Positions 56,999 to 64,000 of a stretch of 64,000 nucleotides of DNA are shown in pieces. Below the pieces are notes generated by a model that made no database searches, was not told the DNA's origin, and saw only the letters and a list, made by a program, of their open reading frames with translations. Position 1 is the first letter of the stretch, and each line of letters starts with the position of its first letter. Source of the DNA: Mycobacterium colombiense. Lineage in GTDB: Bacteria; Actinomycetota; Actinomycetes; Mycobacteriales; Mycobacteriaceae. A program made the position numbers and the translations under genes. The stretch covers positions 38,196 through 102,195 of the forward strand of contig NZ_MBEI01000043.1 of the NCBI RefSeq assembly GCF_001953985.1, written 5' to 3'.

Positions 56999-58420
56999 AT
57001 GGTGAGTCGCTTGTCCCCGCCGGACGCGTCGTTCTACCGCATGGAGAACACCGCCACCCCCATGTACGTCGGATCCCTGTTGATCCTGCGTCGTCCCCGA
57101 GCCGGCCTGAGCTACGAGACGCTGCTGGCCACCGTCGAGCAGCGGCTGCCGCAGATACCGCGCTACCGGCAGAAGGTGCGGGAAGTGCGGATCGGCACGG
57201 CCCGGCCGGTGTGGCTCGACGACAACGACTTCGACATCACCTATCACGTGCGGCGCTCGGCGTTGCCCTCGCCGGGCAGCGACGAGCAGCTGCACGAGCT
57301 GATCGCGCGGCTGGCCGCGCGGCCGCTGGACAAGTCCCGTCCACTCTGGGAGATGTATCTCGTCGAGGGCCTGTCCAAGAACCGGATCGCGCTCTACACC
57401 AAGTCACATCAGGCGCTGATCAACGGCATGTCGGCGCTGGAGATCAACCATGTCATCGGCGACCGGACGAAACGCCCGCCACCGTTCCCGGAGGACATCT
57501 GGATCCCGGAGCGCGACCCCGGCAACACCCGGCTGGTGTTGGGCGCGGTCAGCGAATGGGTCACCGGCCCGGGCGCCCAGCTGCAGGCCGTCGGCTCGAT
57601 GGTCGGTGGCCTCTTGACCAACCACGGCGAGTGGCTCGGCGCCGGACGCCGGGCCGTCGACCTAGTGCGCACCGTGGCAAGGGGCACCGCGCCCAGCAGC
57701 CCGCTCAACGCCACCGTGTCGCGGCACCGGCGCTTCACAGTCGCGCGGGGCAGCCTCGAGGATTACCGCACCGTGCGCGCTAGGTACGACTGCGACGTCA
57801 ACGACGTGGTGCTCGCGGTCATCGCCGGCGCGCTCGGTAACTGGCTGATGTCGCGAGGGGTGGCGGTCTCGCCCACCGCGACGGTGCGGGCGATGGCGCC
57901 GCTGTCGGTGTACGACGACGGCGACCTCGACACGAGCGGGCCCGGTCAGCCGATCAGCCAGGTGATGCCGTTCCTCGTCGACCTGCCGGTGGGGGAGCCC
58001 AACCCCGTGGTGCGGCTGTCGCAGATCGCGCACGCCACCGAATCGAACCCGACGGCCGCCCAGCTGGTGGACGCCAGGACCATCGTCACGCTCTCGGGTT
58101 TTGCCCCACCGACGCTGCACGCCATGGGCATCCGGGTCGCGACCAGTTTCCCGAGTTTCTCCAAGCGCACCTTCAACCTGCTGATCACCAACGCCCCCGG
58201 CGCCCAGTCGCAGATGTACATCGCCGGCACCAAATTGCTGGAGACCTACGCGGTGCCGCCGCTGCTGCACAACCAGGCGCTGGCCATCGGCGTGACGTCG
58301 TACAACGGCGAGCTGTACTACGGAATCAACGCCGACCGCGAAGCGATGAGCGATGTCGAGTTGCTGCCCGGACTGCTACACCAGGCGCTCGAAGAACTGC
58401 TGGAGGCGTCCCGGTCCTAG
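56999..58420 (+). CDS. tgs3: Wax ester synthase/diacylglycerol acyltransferase family (Tgs3), full length
   Basis: A 473-residue protein with AGGAGG before ATG 56999. The whole WS/DGAT fold is present, N-terminal (SPPDASFYRMENTATPM) and C-terminal (FNLLITNAPG, YNGELYYGIN). The HHxxxDG site reads HQALING (137-143): the second His is Gln and the Asp is Asn. In M. tuberculosis this locus is, as I recall, split into Rv3234c and Rv3233c, so the uninterrupted gene here looks ancestral. Activity with the altered site is uncertain. Confidence 0.9.
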   Translation: MVSRLSPPDASFYRMENTATPMYVGSLLILRRPRAGLSYETLLATVEQRLPQIPRYRQKVREVRIGTARPVWLDDNDFDITYHVRRSALPSPGSDEQLHELIARLAARPLDKSRPLWEMYLVEGLSKNRIALYTKSHQALINGMSALEINHVIGDRTKRPPPFPEDIWIPERDPGNTRLVLGAVSEWVTGPGAQLQAVGSMVGGLLTNHGEWLGAGRRAVDLVRTVARGTAPSSPLNATVSRHRRFTVARGSLEDYRTVRARYDCDVNDVVLAVIAGALGNWLMSRGVAVSPTATVRAMAPLSVYDDGDLDTSGPGQPISQVMPFLVDLPVGEPNPVVRLSQIAHATESNPTAAQLVDARTIVTLSGFAPPTLHAMGIRVATSFPSFSKRTFNLLITNAPGAQSQMYIAGTKLLETYAVPPLLHNQALAIGVTSYNGELYYGINADREAMSDVELLPGLLHQALEELLEASRS

Positions 58421-58461
58421 TCGGCGGTGAAAACGCCTGCGTGGGGCTATTATTCGTTGCT

Positions 58462-59313
58462 GTGAGCACCGCGAAAAGCGACGGCGCGCCGACCAAGAAG
58501 AAGTCGGCGCGGTCGGCCGTGCCCAGGATCTCCGATGAGGTCTACGAAGCCGAATTGTTCCGGCTGCAAACGGAATTGGTGAAGCTGCAGGAGTGGGTGC
58601 GGCAGTCCGGGGCGCGGCTGGTGGTGCTGTTCGAGGGCCGCGACGCCGCGGGCAAGGGCGGTGCCATCAAACGGATTACCGAGTACCTCAGCCCGCGGGT
58701 CGCCCACGTCGCCGCCCTGCCGGTGCCCTCGGATCGTGAACGCGGCCAGTGGTATTACCAGCGCTACATCGCCCACCTGCCCACCAAGGGCGAGATCGTG
58801 CTCTTCGACCGGTCCTGGTACAACCGGGCGGGCATCGAAAAGGTCATGGGATTCTGCACGCCGCACGAGTATGCGCTGTTCATGCGGCAGACGCCGATCT
58901 TCGAGCAGATGCTGATCAACGACGGGATCCTGCTGCGCAAGTACTGGTTCTCGGTCTCCGAGGCCGAACAGCTGCGCCGGTTCAAGGCGCGGCGCAACGA
59001 TCCGGTCCGGCGCTGGAAGCTGTCCCCGGTGGACCTGGAATCGGTATACCGGTGGGAGGACTATTCACGGGCCAAGGACGAGATGATGGTGCACACCGAC
59101 ACCCCGGAAAGCCCGTGGTATGTCGTGGAATCGGATATCAAGAAGCACGCGCGACTGAACATGATGGCCCATTTGTTGTCCACCGTCCCGTACCACGATG
59201 TCGAGACGCCCAAGGTCAAGCTGCCGGCGCATCCCGTCGTCAGCGGCAACTACCAGCGCCCGCCGCGGGAGCTGTCGACGTATGTCGACGACTACGCGGC
59301 CACGCTGATCTAG
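58462..59313 (+). CDS. ppk2: Polyphosphate kinase 2
   Basis: From GTG 58462 the product is 283 residues (GTG 58441 is an alternative). Walker A is GRDAAGKGG (59-67), the lid arginines follow, and Walker B is LFDRSWYNRAG. RRNDPVRRWKLSPVDL and YVVESDIKKHARLN are PPK2 class I hallmarks. It uses polyphosphate to phosphorylate nucleoside diphosphates, giving GTP or ATP. It corresponds to Rv3232c. Confidence 0.95.
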   Translation: MSTAKSDGAPTKKKSARSAVPRISDEVYEAELFRLQTELVKLQEWVRQSGARLVVLFEGRDAAGKGGAIKRITEYLSPRVAHVAALPVPSDRERGQWYYQRYIAHLPTKGEIVLFDRSWYNRAGIEKVMGFCTPHEYALFMRQTPIFEQMLINDGILLRKYWFSVSEAEQLRRFKARRNDPVRRWKLSPVDLESVYRWEDYSRAKDEMMVHTDTPESPWYVVESDIKKHARLNMMAHLLSTVPYHDVETPKVKLPAHPVVSGNYQRPPRELSTYVDDYAATLI

Positions 59314-59317
59314 CCCC

Positions 59318-59839
59318 ATGACGGTCGTCTACATCCCCGCCACGCTGCCCATGTTGGCGCAGCTCGTCGCCGACGGTTCGTTGTGGCCGGTCAGCGGCAC
59401 CGCGTTCGCACTGACGCCGAGGCTGCGCGAGGCCTACGCCGAGGGCGACGACGACGAGCTCGCCGACGTGGCGTTGCGCGAGGCGGCGCTGGCGTCGCTG
59501 CGGCTGCTGGCGGGTTCGGAAGCCGAAGGTGGCGACGAGTCGTCGGAGCCACCGCCGCCCCGCCGCGCGGTGCTGGCCGCCGAGGTGGAGGACGTCACGT
59601 ACCGTCCCGACCTCGACGACGCCGTGGTCCGGCTGGCCGGGCCGGTGCCGATCGACGACGTGATCGCCGCCTACGTCGACAACGCCGGGGCCGAACCGGC
59701 GGTCGCGAGGGCCATCGAAGCGGTTGACGCCGCCGACCTGGGCGACGAGGACGCCGACCTGATCGTCGGCGATGCGCAAGACCACGATCTGGCCTGGTAC
59801 GCCAACCAGGAGCTGCCGTTCCTGCTGGAGCTGATGTGA
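59318..59839 (+). CDS. Conserved actinobacterial protein (Rv3231c-like)
   Basis: A 173-residue acidic protein, 4 bp after ppk2. The start MTVVYIPATLPMLAQLV and the closing DAQDHDLAWYANQELPFLLELM are the conserved parts; the middle is Ala/Asp/Glu-rich. No catalytic motif is recognised. The coupling to ppk2 is conserved in M. tuberculosis. Function unknown. Confidence 0.85.
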   Translation: MTVVYIPATLPMLAQLVADGSLWPVSGTAFALTPRLREAYAEGDDDELADVALREAALASLRLLAGSEAEGGDESSEPPPPRRAVLAAEVEDVTYRPDLDDAVVRLAGPVPIDDVIAAYVDNAGAEPAVARAIEAVDAADLGDEDADLIVGDAQDHDLAWYANQELPFLLELM

Positions 59840-59881
59840 CGCCGAATGTGAGGCAAACCCGGCGGCAGCGCTAGCTACGAC

Positions 59882-59905
59882 ACCGTAAGTTACGGTACCG
59901 TAGGT
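59882..59905. promoter_or_regulatory. Operator-like element before the desaturase reductase gene
   Basis: Bases 59882-59896 form ACCGTAA-G-TTACGGT, perfect 7-bp arms, and 59891-59902 is the overlapping 12-bp palindrome TACGGTACCGTA. The 22 bases 59884-59905 match 61165-61186 upstream of desA3 at 19 positions. It lies 30-53 bp before the gene's start, over the likely promoter. Confidence 0.7.
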
Positions 59906-59934
59906 TTCGTGAAGCGCACAGAATCGATCACAAT

Positions 59935-61137
59935 GTGAGGGCAAGCCAGACGCCGCATCGTGAGCAGGAGCTTTCCCTGGGCAGACGTAACCCATCGATC
60001 ACGGGCAACGTCGTCGATACCACGCGACCTGTTGTCGCCGGCGCAGACCGGCACCCTGGCTGGCATGCGCTGCGCAAGCTCGCCGCGCGCATCACGACGC
60101 CGCTGTTGCCCGATGACTATCTGCACCTGGCCAACCCGCTCTGGTCGGCACGCGAACTGCGGGGCCGCATCCTGCAGGTGCGCCGCGAGACCGAAGATTC
60201 CGCGACGCTGGTCATCAAGCCGGGCTGGGGCTTCAACTTCGACTACCAGCCGGGCCAGTACATCGGCATCGGACTGCTGATGGATGGGCGCTGGCGCTGG
60301 CGGTCGTATTCGCTCACTTCGGCCCCGGCCGGCCGAGGCTCGCGCTCCGACTCAGGCTCGGCGCGCACCGTGACCATCACCGTGAAGGCGATGCCGGAGG
60401 GGTTCCTGTCGTCGCACCTGGTTGCCGGTGTCGAGCCGGGCACCATCGTCCGGCTGGCCGCGCCGCAGGGCAACTTCGTGCTGCCCGATCCGGCGCCCGC
60501 GTCGATCCTGTTCCTCACCGCCGGCTCCGGGATCACGCCGGTGATGTCGATGCTGCGAACCCTGGTGCGCCGCAACCAAATCGGCGACATCGCCCACCTG
60601 CACTCGGCACCCACCCAGTCCCACGTCATGTTTCGCGCCGAGTTGGCCGCGCTGGCCGCCGAGCACCCCGGCTATCGGATGCGGCTGCGCGAGACGCGCA
60701 CCCAGGGCCGACTGGACCTTTCCGTGCTGGACCAACAGGTGCCGGACTGGCGCGAACGCCAAACCTGGGCCTGCGGTCCGGAAGGCATGCTCGCCGAGGC
60801 CGAGCGGGTATGGTCGGCCGCGGGTATCGGTGAGCGCTTGCACCTCGAGCGGTTCGCGGTGTCCAAGGCCGCACCGACCGGCGCCGGCGGCACCGTCACC
60901 TTCGCCCGAAGCGGACGCACCGTCGAGGCCGACGCGGCCACGTCGCTGATGGACGCGGGCGAGGGCGTCGGCGTGCAGATGCCCTTCGGGTGCCGGATGG
61001 GGATCTGCCAGTCGTGCGTGGTCAACCTCGTGGAGGGTCACGTGCGTGATCTGCGCACCGGCCAGGAGCATGACCCGGGGACCCGGGTGCAGACCTGTGT
61101 GTCCGCCGCTTCCGGCGATTGCATGCTCGACATTTAA
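59935..61137 (+). CDS. Ferredoxin-NAD(P)H oxidoreductase of the DesA3 desaturase system
   Basis: A 400-residue electron-transfer protein from GTG 59935. The order is FAD domain ([10 protein letters not shown]), NAD(P) domain ([25 protein letters not shown]) and a C-terminal plant-type [2Fe-2S] domain ([13 protein letters not shown], then a distant Cys). It passes electrons from NADPH to the membrane desaturase encoded next. It corresponds to Rv3230c. The two genes share an upstream element but each has its own promoter. Confidence 0.93.
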   Translation: MRASQTPHREQELSLGRRNPSITGNVVDTTRPVVAGADRHPGWHALRKLAARITTPLLPDDYLHLANPLWSARELRGRILQVRRETEDSATLVIKPGWGFNFDYQPGQYIGIGLLMDGRWRWRSYSLTSAPAGRGSRSDSGSARTVTITVKAMPEGFLSSHLVAGVEPGTIVRLAAPQGNFVLPDPAPASILFLTAGSGITPVMSMLRTLVRRNQIGDIAHLHSAPTQSHVMFRAELAALAAEHPGYRMRLRETRTQGRLDLSVLDQQVPDWRERQTWACGPEGMLAEAERVWSAAGIGERLHLERFAVSKAAPTGAGGTVTFARSGRTVEADAATSLMDAGEGVGVQMPFGCRMGICQSCVVNLVEGHVRDLRTGQEHDPGTRVQTCVSAASGDCMLDI

Positions 61138-61150
61138 AGGCTACTCATAG

Positions 61151-61186
61151 GTAACCTACGGCTTCGTAGGTTACGATAGCGTAGGT
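61151..61186. promoter_or_regulatory. Operator-like element before desA3
   Basis: GTAACCTACG (61151-61160) and CGTAGGTTAC (61165-61174) are perfect 10-bp arms with a 4-bp spacer. The downstream part, 61165-61186, repeats the element at 59884-59905 (19 of 22). It is 48-84 bp before the desA3 ATG. A TetR-type repressor is the likeliest ligand, by analogy with fatty-acid desaturase regulators. Confidence 0.7.
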
Positions 61187-61234
61187 CTGGAACACGTTAA
61201 GGACCGAACAAACGACCGCAGGGAGATGACGACG

Positions 61235-62518
61235 ATGGCGATCACAGACGTCGACGTATTCGCCCATCTGACGGACGCCGATATCGAAAACCTGGCCGTT
61301 GAGCTCGATGCCATCCGCCAGGACGTGGAAGACTCACGCGGCGAGCGGGACGCTCGCTACATCCGCCGCACTATCGCGGCCCAGCGCGCGCTGGAGGTGA
61401 CCGGGCGGCTGCTGCTGGCCGCCAGCTCGCGCCGTTCGGCCTGGTGGGCGGGGACGGTGACGCTGGGCGTGGCCAAGATCGTCGAGAACATGGAGATCGG
61501 CCACAACGTCATGCACGGCCAGTGGGACTGGATGAACGACCCCGAAATTCACTCCTCGACGTGGGAGTGGGACATGAGCGGGTCGTCCAAGCACTGGCGC
61601 TACACCCACAACTTCGTGCACCACAAGTACACGAACATCCTCGGGATGGACGACGACGTGGGCTACGGCCTGCTGCGCGTCACCCGCGACCAGCGCTGGA
61701 AGCGCTTCAACATCTTCAACCTGGTGTACAACACCCTGCTCGCGCTGCTCTTCGAATGGGGAGTGGGCCTGCAGCATGTGGAGCTCGGCAAGATCGCCAA
61801 GCGCCGGATGGACAACGACGAAGCCCGGCAGCGGGTCGACGAGTTCTTGGCCAAGGCCGGCCGGCAGGTGCTCAAGGACTATGTCGCGTTCCCCGCGCTG
61901 ACCTCGTTGTCACCCGGCGCGACCTACCGGTCGACCCTGACAGCCAACGCGACGGCCAACGTGATCCGCAACGTGTGGGCGAACGCGGTGATCTTCTGCG
62001 GCCATTTCCCTGACGGCGCAGAGAAATTCACCAAGACCGACATGATCGGCGAGACCAAGGGGCAGTGGTACCTGCGTCAGATGCTGGGCAGCGCCAACTT
62101 CGAGGCCGGCCCGGCGCTGCGCTTCATGAGCGGCAACCTGTGCCACCAGATCGAGCACCACCTTTACCCGGACCTGCCGAGCAACCGGCTGCACGAGATC
62201 TCGGTGCGGGTGCGCGAGGTGTGCGACAAGTACGACTTGCCTTACACCACAGGCTCTTTCCTGTTCCAGTACGCGAAGACCTGGCGCACGCTGGCCAAGC
62301 TGTCGCTGCCGAACAAGTACCTGCGCGACGACGCCGACAACGCGCCGGAGACCCGCAGCGAGCGGATGTTCGCCGAGCTCGAGCCCGGTTTCCTGGGCAC
62401 CGATCCGGCCACCGGCCGCCGCCGCGGCCTGAAGTCCGCGATCGCCGCCGTGCGCGGCTGGCGGCGCGGGAAGCGGGCAACCGTGGCCCGCCCTGCCGGC
62501 GAAGGCCTGGCCGCCTAA
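61235..62518 (+). CDS. desA3: Stearoyl-CoA delta-9 desaturase DesA3
   Basis: A 427-residue membrane di-iron desaturase making oleoyl-CoA from stearoyl-CoA. ATG 61235 (MAITDVDVFAHL) is preferred over ATG 61226, because AGGGA at 61220-61224 is too near the latter. His boxes are GHNVMHGQWDW, HNFVHHKYTN and CHQIEHHLYPDLP. Membrane segments precede the first and follow the second. It needs the reductase upstream. It corresponds to Rv3229c. Confidence 0.96.
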   Translation: MAITDVDVFAHLTDADIENLAVELDAIRQDVEDSRGERDARYIRRTIAAQRALEVTGRLLLAASSRRSAWWAGTVTLGVAKIVENMEIGHNVMHGQWDWMNDPEIHSSTWEWDMSGSSKHWRYTHNFVHHKYTNILGMDDDVGYGLLRVTRDQRWKRFNIFNLVYNTLLALLFEWGVGLQHVELGKIAKRRMDNDEARQRVDEFLAKAGRQVLKDYVAFPALTSLSPGATYRSTLTANATANVIRNVWANAVIFCGHFPDGAEKFTKTDMIGETKGQWYLRQMLGSANFEAGPALRFMSGNLCHQIEHHLYPDLPSNRLHEISVRVREVCDKYDLPYTTGSFLFQYAKTWRTLAKLSLPNKYLRDDADNAPETRSERMFAELEPGFLGTDPATGRRRGLKSAIAAVRGWRRGKRATVARPAGEGLAA

Positions 62519-62580
62519 CCGCCCGTTGGCTTTTCGGGCCCGCCGTTATCGACGGGAATGGTCGATTTTGACACGCCTGG

Positions 62581-63456
62581 CTACAGCTCGCCGATGCCAA
62601 ACTTATAGAAGTCCGTAGCAACAATCGGGGCGACGCCGAGTTCGCCGGCGACCGCGTCGATCGCCCGCTGCGCGAGGCGCATGTCCACCCGATAGTGCGG
62701 GGTGAAGTGCGGGCCGACGTAGCGCTCGTAGTGCCGTTTCGCCTCATCGGCGGTGAGCCGGTCGAGGAACCAGTTGATGTATTCGACGGCGCGGCCGGGT
62801 TGTTCGACGAGCAGCCGCAGCGCCCGCTGGTGGGCCCGCATCATGGCCCGCAGCGCGGGGCTGTTCGGGGGGATGTGGGCGGGGTCGACGGCGACGCCCA
62901 CCGTGGGGATATGGAAGTGATCGCCGACCCAGGCCAGCAGATGAAACCCCTCTTCGGTGGCGACCTGTTCGGGGGACAGGGTGCTGCCGACATAGGCCGC
63001 ATCGATCGAGCCGTCGCGCATCCGGCGCAGGTCCATCTGGTAGTCGCCGGGGTGCCGCACCACGCAGTGCAGGTCGCGGTCGGGGTCCAAGCCGTGCATA
63101 CGCAGAACGATCCGGGCGAACGTGCCCGGCGGGTTGTCGGCGGCGTGCACGGCCAGGCGCCGGCCGCGCAGGTCCGCCATGGACGTCACGTCGGAGTTGC
63201 CGAGAAACCAGAACAACGGACGATCCGTATTGACGCTCAACGCTTTCCAGCCGATTCCGTCGTGCAGCCGCGACAGCAGGGCCCGGCCCAGGCCGATCAC
63301 CGCGACGTGGCGCAGCCGCTGCGCGCTCCAGCCGACCCCATCTCGGATGGCGACGTGGACACCTTCGTCGCGGTAGTAGTCCTCCTGATCGGCGACATGG
63401 GCGACCAGCTCCTCGTGAATGCCCCGCCCGACGTAAGCGAGATCGATCGTCTGCAC
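62581..63456 (-). CDS. Solute-binding-like protein (NMT1/TauA type) without signal peptide
   Basis: A 291-residue protein from GTG 63456 with AAAGGGGG upstream. The fold resembles periplasmic NMT1/THI5-like binding proteins and dihydroxyphthalate decarboxylase-like enzymes (DLRGRRLAVHAADNPPGTFAR in parts, MRDGSIDAAYVGS, GDHFHIPTVGVAVD). It starts directly in the domain, with no signal peptide or lipobox, so it is probably cytosolic and may be an enzyme. It lies 34 bp after the SDR gene in the same direction. No ABC permease is visible. Confidence 0.8.
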   Translation of the reverse strand: MQTIDLAYVGRGIHEELVAHVADQEDYYRDEGVHVAIRDGVGWSAQRLRHVAVIGLGRALLSRLHDGIGWKALSVNTDRPLFWFLGNSDVTSMADLRGRRLAVHAADNPPGTFARIVLRMHGLDPDRDLHCVVRHPGDYQMDLRRMRDGSIDAAYVGSTLSPEQVATEEGFHLLAWVGDHFHIPTVGVAVDPAHIPPNSPALRAMMRAHQRALRLLVEQPGRAVEYINWFLDRLTADEAKRHYERYVGPHFTPHYRVDMRLAQRAIDAVAGELGVAPIVATDFYKFGIGEL

Positions 63457-63490
63457 GCCGAACCCCCTTTCCCGGTCGCAGAATCCGCTG

Positions 63491-64000
63491 TCAGTCCATG
63501 GCGAGGCCGCCGTTGACCTCCAGGCAGTGGCCGGTGATGAAGCCGGAATCCTCGCCCGCCAGGAACGCCACCGTGTTGGCCACCTCCTCGGGGCTGACGA
63601 GCCGCCCCATGGGATTCGCCGCGCCGAGCTGCTGTATCTCCTCGGCCGTCAACAGAGCGTTCGCCGTGGGATCGGCGACGGTGGCGGGTGAGACGAGATT
63701 GGCGGTGATCTGGTGCGGAGCCAGCTCGAGTGCGACGTAGCGGACAAACTGGTCCATTGCCGCCTTGGCGGTTCCCACCGTGATCATGCCCTGCCTGGGC
63801 CGGCGCGACAATATCGTGGTGAGATAGATCAGCCGGCCATATCTTCGCGAAATCATATCGGGGACAACGGCTTTGGTCACGAGGAAGGCGGCATGCAGTT
63901 CGCGGTCCAGCTTGCCGCCGAGCTGCTCCCAGCTCAGATCGGCGAACGAGGTGACGTCGTAGGGGATGAGCGCGTTGTGCACGAGCCGTCCCTCAAACAC
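63491..64000 (-). CDS. SDR-family protein, C-terminal part (5' end outside window)
   Basis: The frame is open to the window edge on the minus strand, so the cofactor-binding half is missing. The visible part has NALIPYDV at the NNAG-proximal region, LTTILSRRP, and TANLVSPATV and ITGHCLEVNGG at the C-terminus. The YxxxK position reads VGTAK, with Val for the catalytic Tyr. It would be co-transcribed with the solute-binding-like gene downstream. Confidence 0.82.
   Translation of the reverse strand: MFEGRLVHNALIPYDVTSFADLSWEQLGGKLDRELHAAFLVTKAVVPDMISRRYGRLIYLTTILSRRPRQGMITVGTAKAAMDQFVRYVALELAPHQITANLVSPATVADPTANALLTAEEIQQLGAANPMGRLVSPEEVANTVAFLAGEDSGFITGHCLEVNGGLAMD

Overview
The window reads as the chromosome of a slow-growing Mycobacterium, probably of the M. 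avium complex or a near relative. The evidence is two PPE genes, the mycobacterial markers MtrAB-LpqB, WhiB2, FbiA/FbiB, SecA1, DesA3 and an AlkB-rubredoxin operon, and high-GC DNA with many GTG starts and ATGA/GTGA overlaps. Gene order follows, from memory, the M. tuberculosis block from about Rv3268 down to Rv3229c. No rRNA, tRNA, CRISPR array, insertion sequence or replication origin was seen.

Layout. (1) 1-1861: two PPE-SVP genes, the first cut by the window edge. (2) 1919-7075: an LCP cell-wall ligase with a TIGR03089 gene, diverging from rmlD-wbbL-manB (rhamnose linker and GDP-mannose synthesis). (3) 7154-11616, minus strand: fbiA-fbiB-mamA-nudix (coenzyme F420 synthesis and an adenine DNA methyltransferase). 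(4) 11808-17331: whiB2, a zincin-like gene, a DUF3499 gene, and pmmA-tobH-manA (mannose phosphate metabolism). (5) 17309-22688: an FAD monooxygenase-like gene, an APC permease, and alkB-rubA-rubB-alkX behind a 26-bp palindrome. (6) 22787-29249: sahH, tmk, mtrA-mtrB-lpqB.

(7) 29250-44528: a roughly 15-kb accessory island between lpqB and the comF gene, where I expect only one hypothetical gene in M. tuberculosis. It carries three paralogous AraC regulators, two SAM methyltransferases, a hotdog thioesterase, a luciferase-like monooxygenase, a condensation/Pap-type acyltransferase, a Crp/Fnr regulator, and a run of nitronate-monooxygenase-like, SDR, GMC oxidoreductase, CYP142-like P450 and hemerythrin-like genes. 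Its base composition is visibly lower in GC than the flanks. This is the best candidate for an undescribed system: a regulated oxidative pathway acting on a lipid, sterol-like or acyl substrate.

(8) 44579-49115: comF gene, long-form hpf, secA1. (9) 49315-53554: a second accessory segment with an HD-GYP/LuxR hybrid, a class III adenylate cyclase and an ABCG-type exporter. (10) 53743-62518: mddA-like methyltransferase, a CPA2 antiporter with its RCK_C subunit, an Rv3235-family gene, full-length tgs3, ppk2, a hypothetical, and the desaturase pair (ferredoxin-type reductase plus desA3), whose two promoters share a nearly identical 22-bp element. (11) 62581-64000: a solute-binding-like protein and a partial SDR.

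Locus equivalences to M. tuberculosis and family names come from recall and pattern recognition; no search was run.
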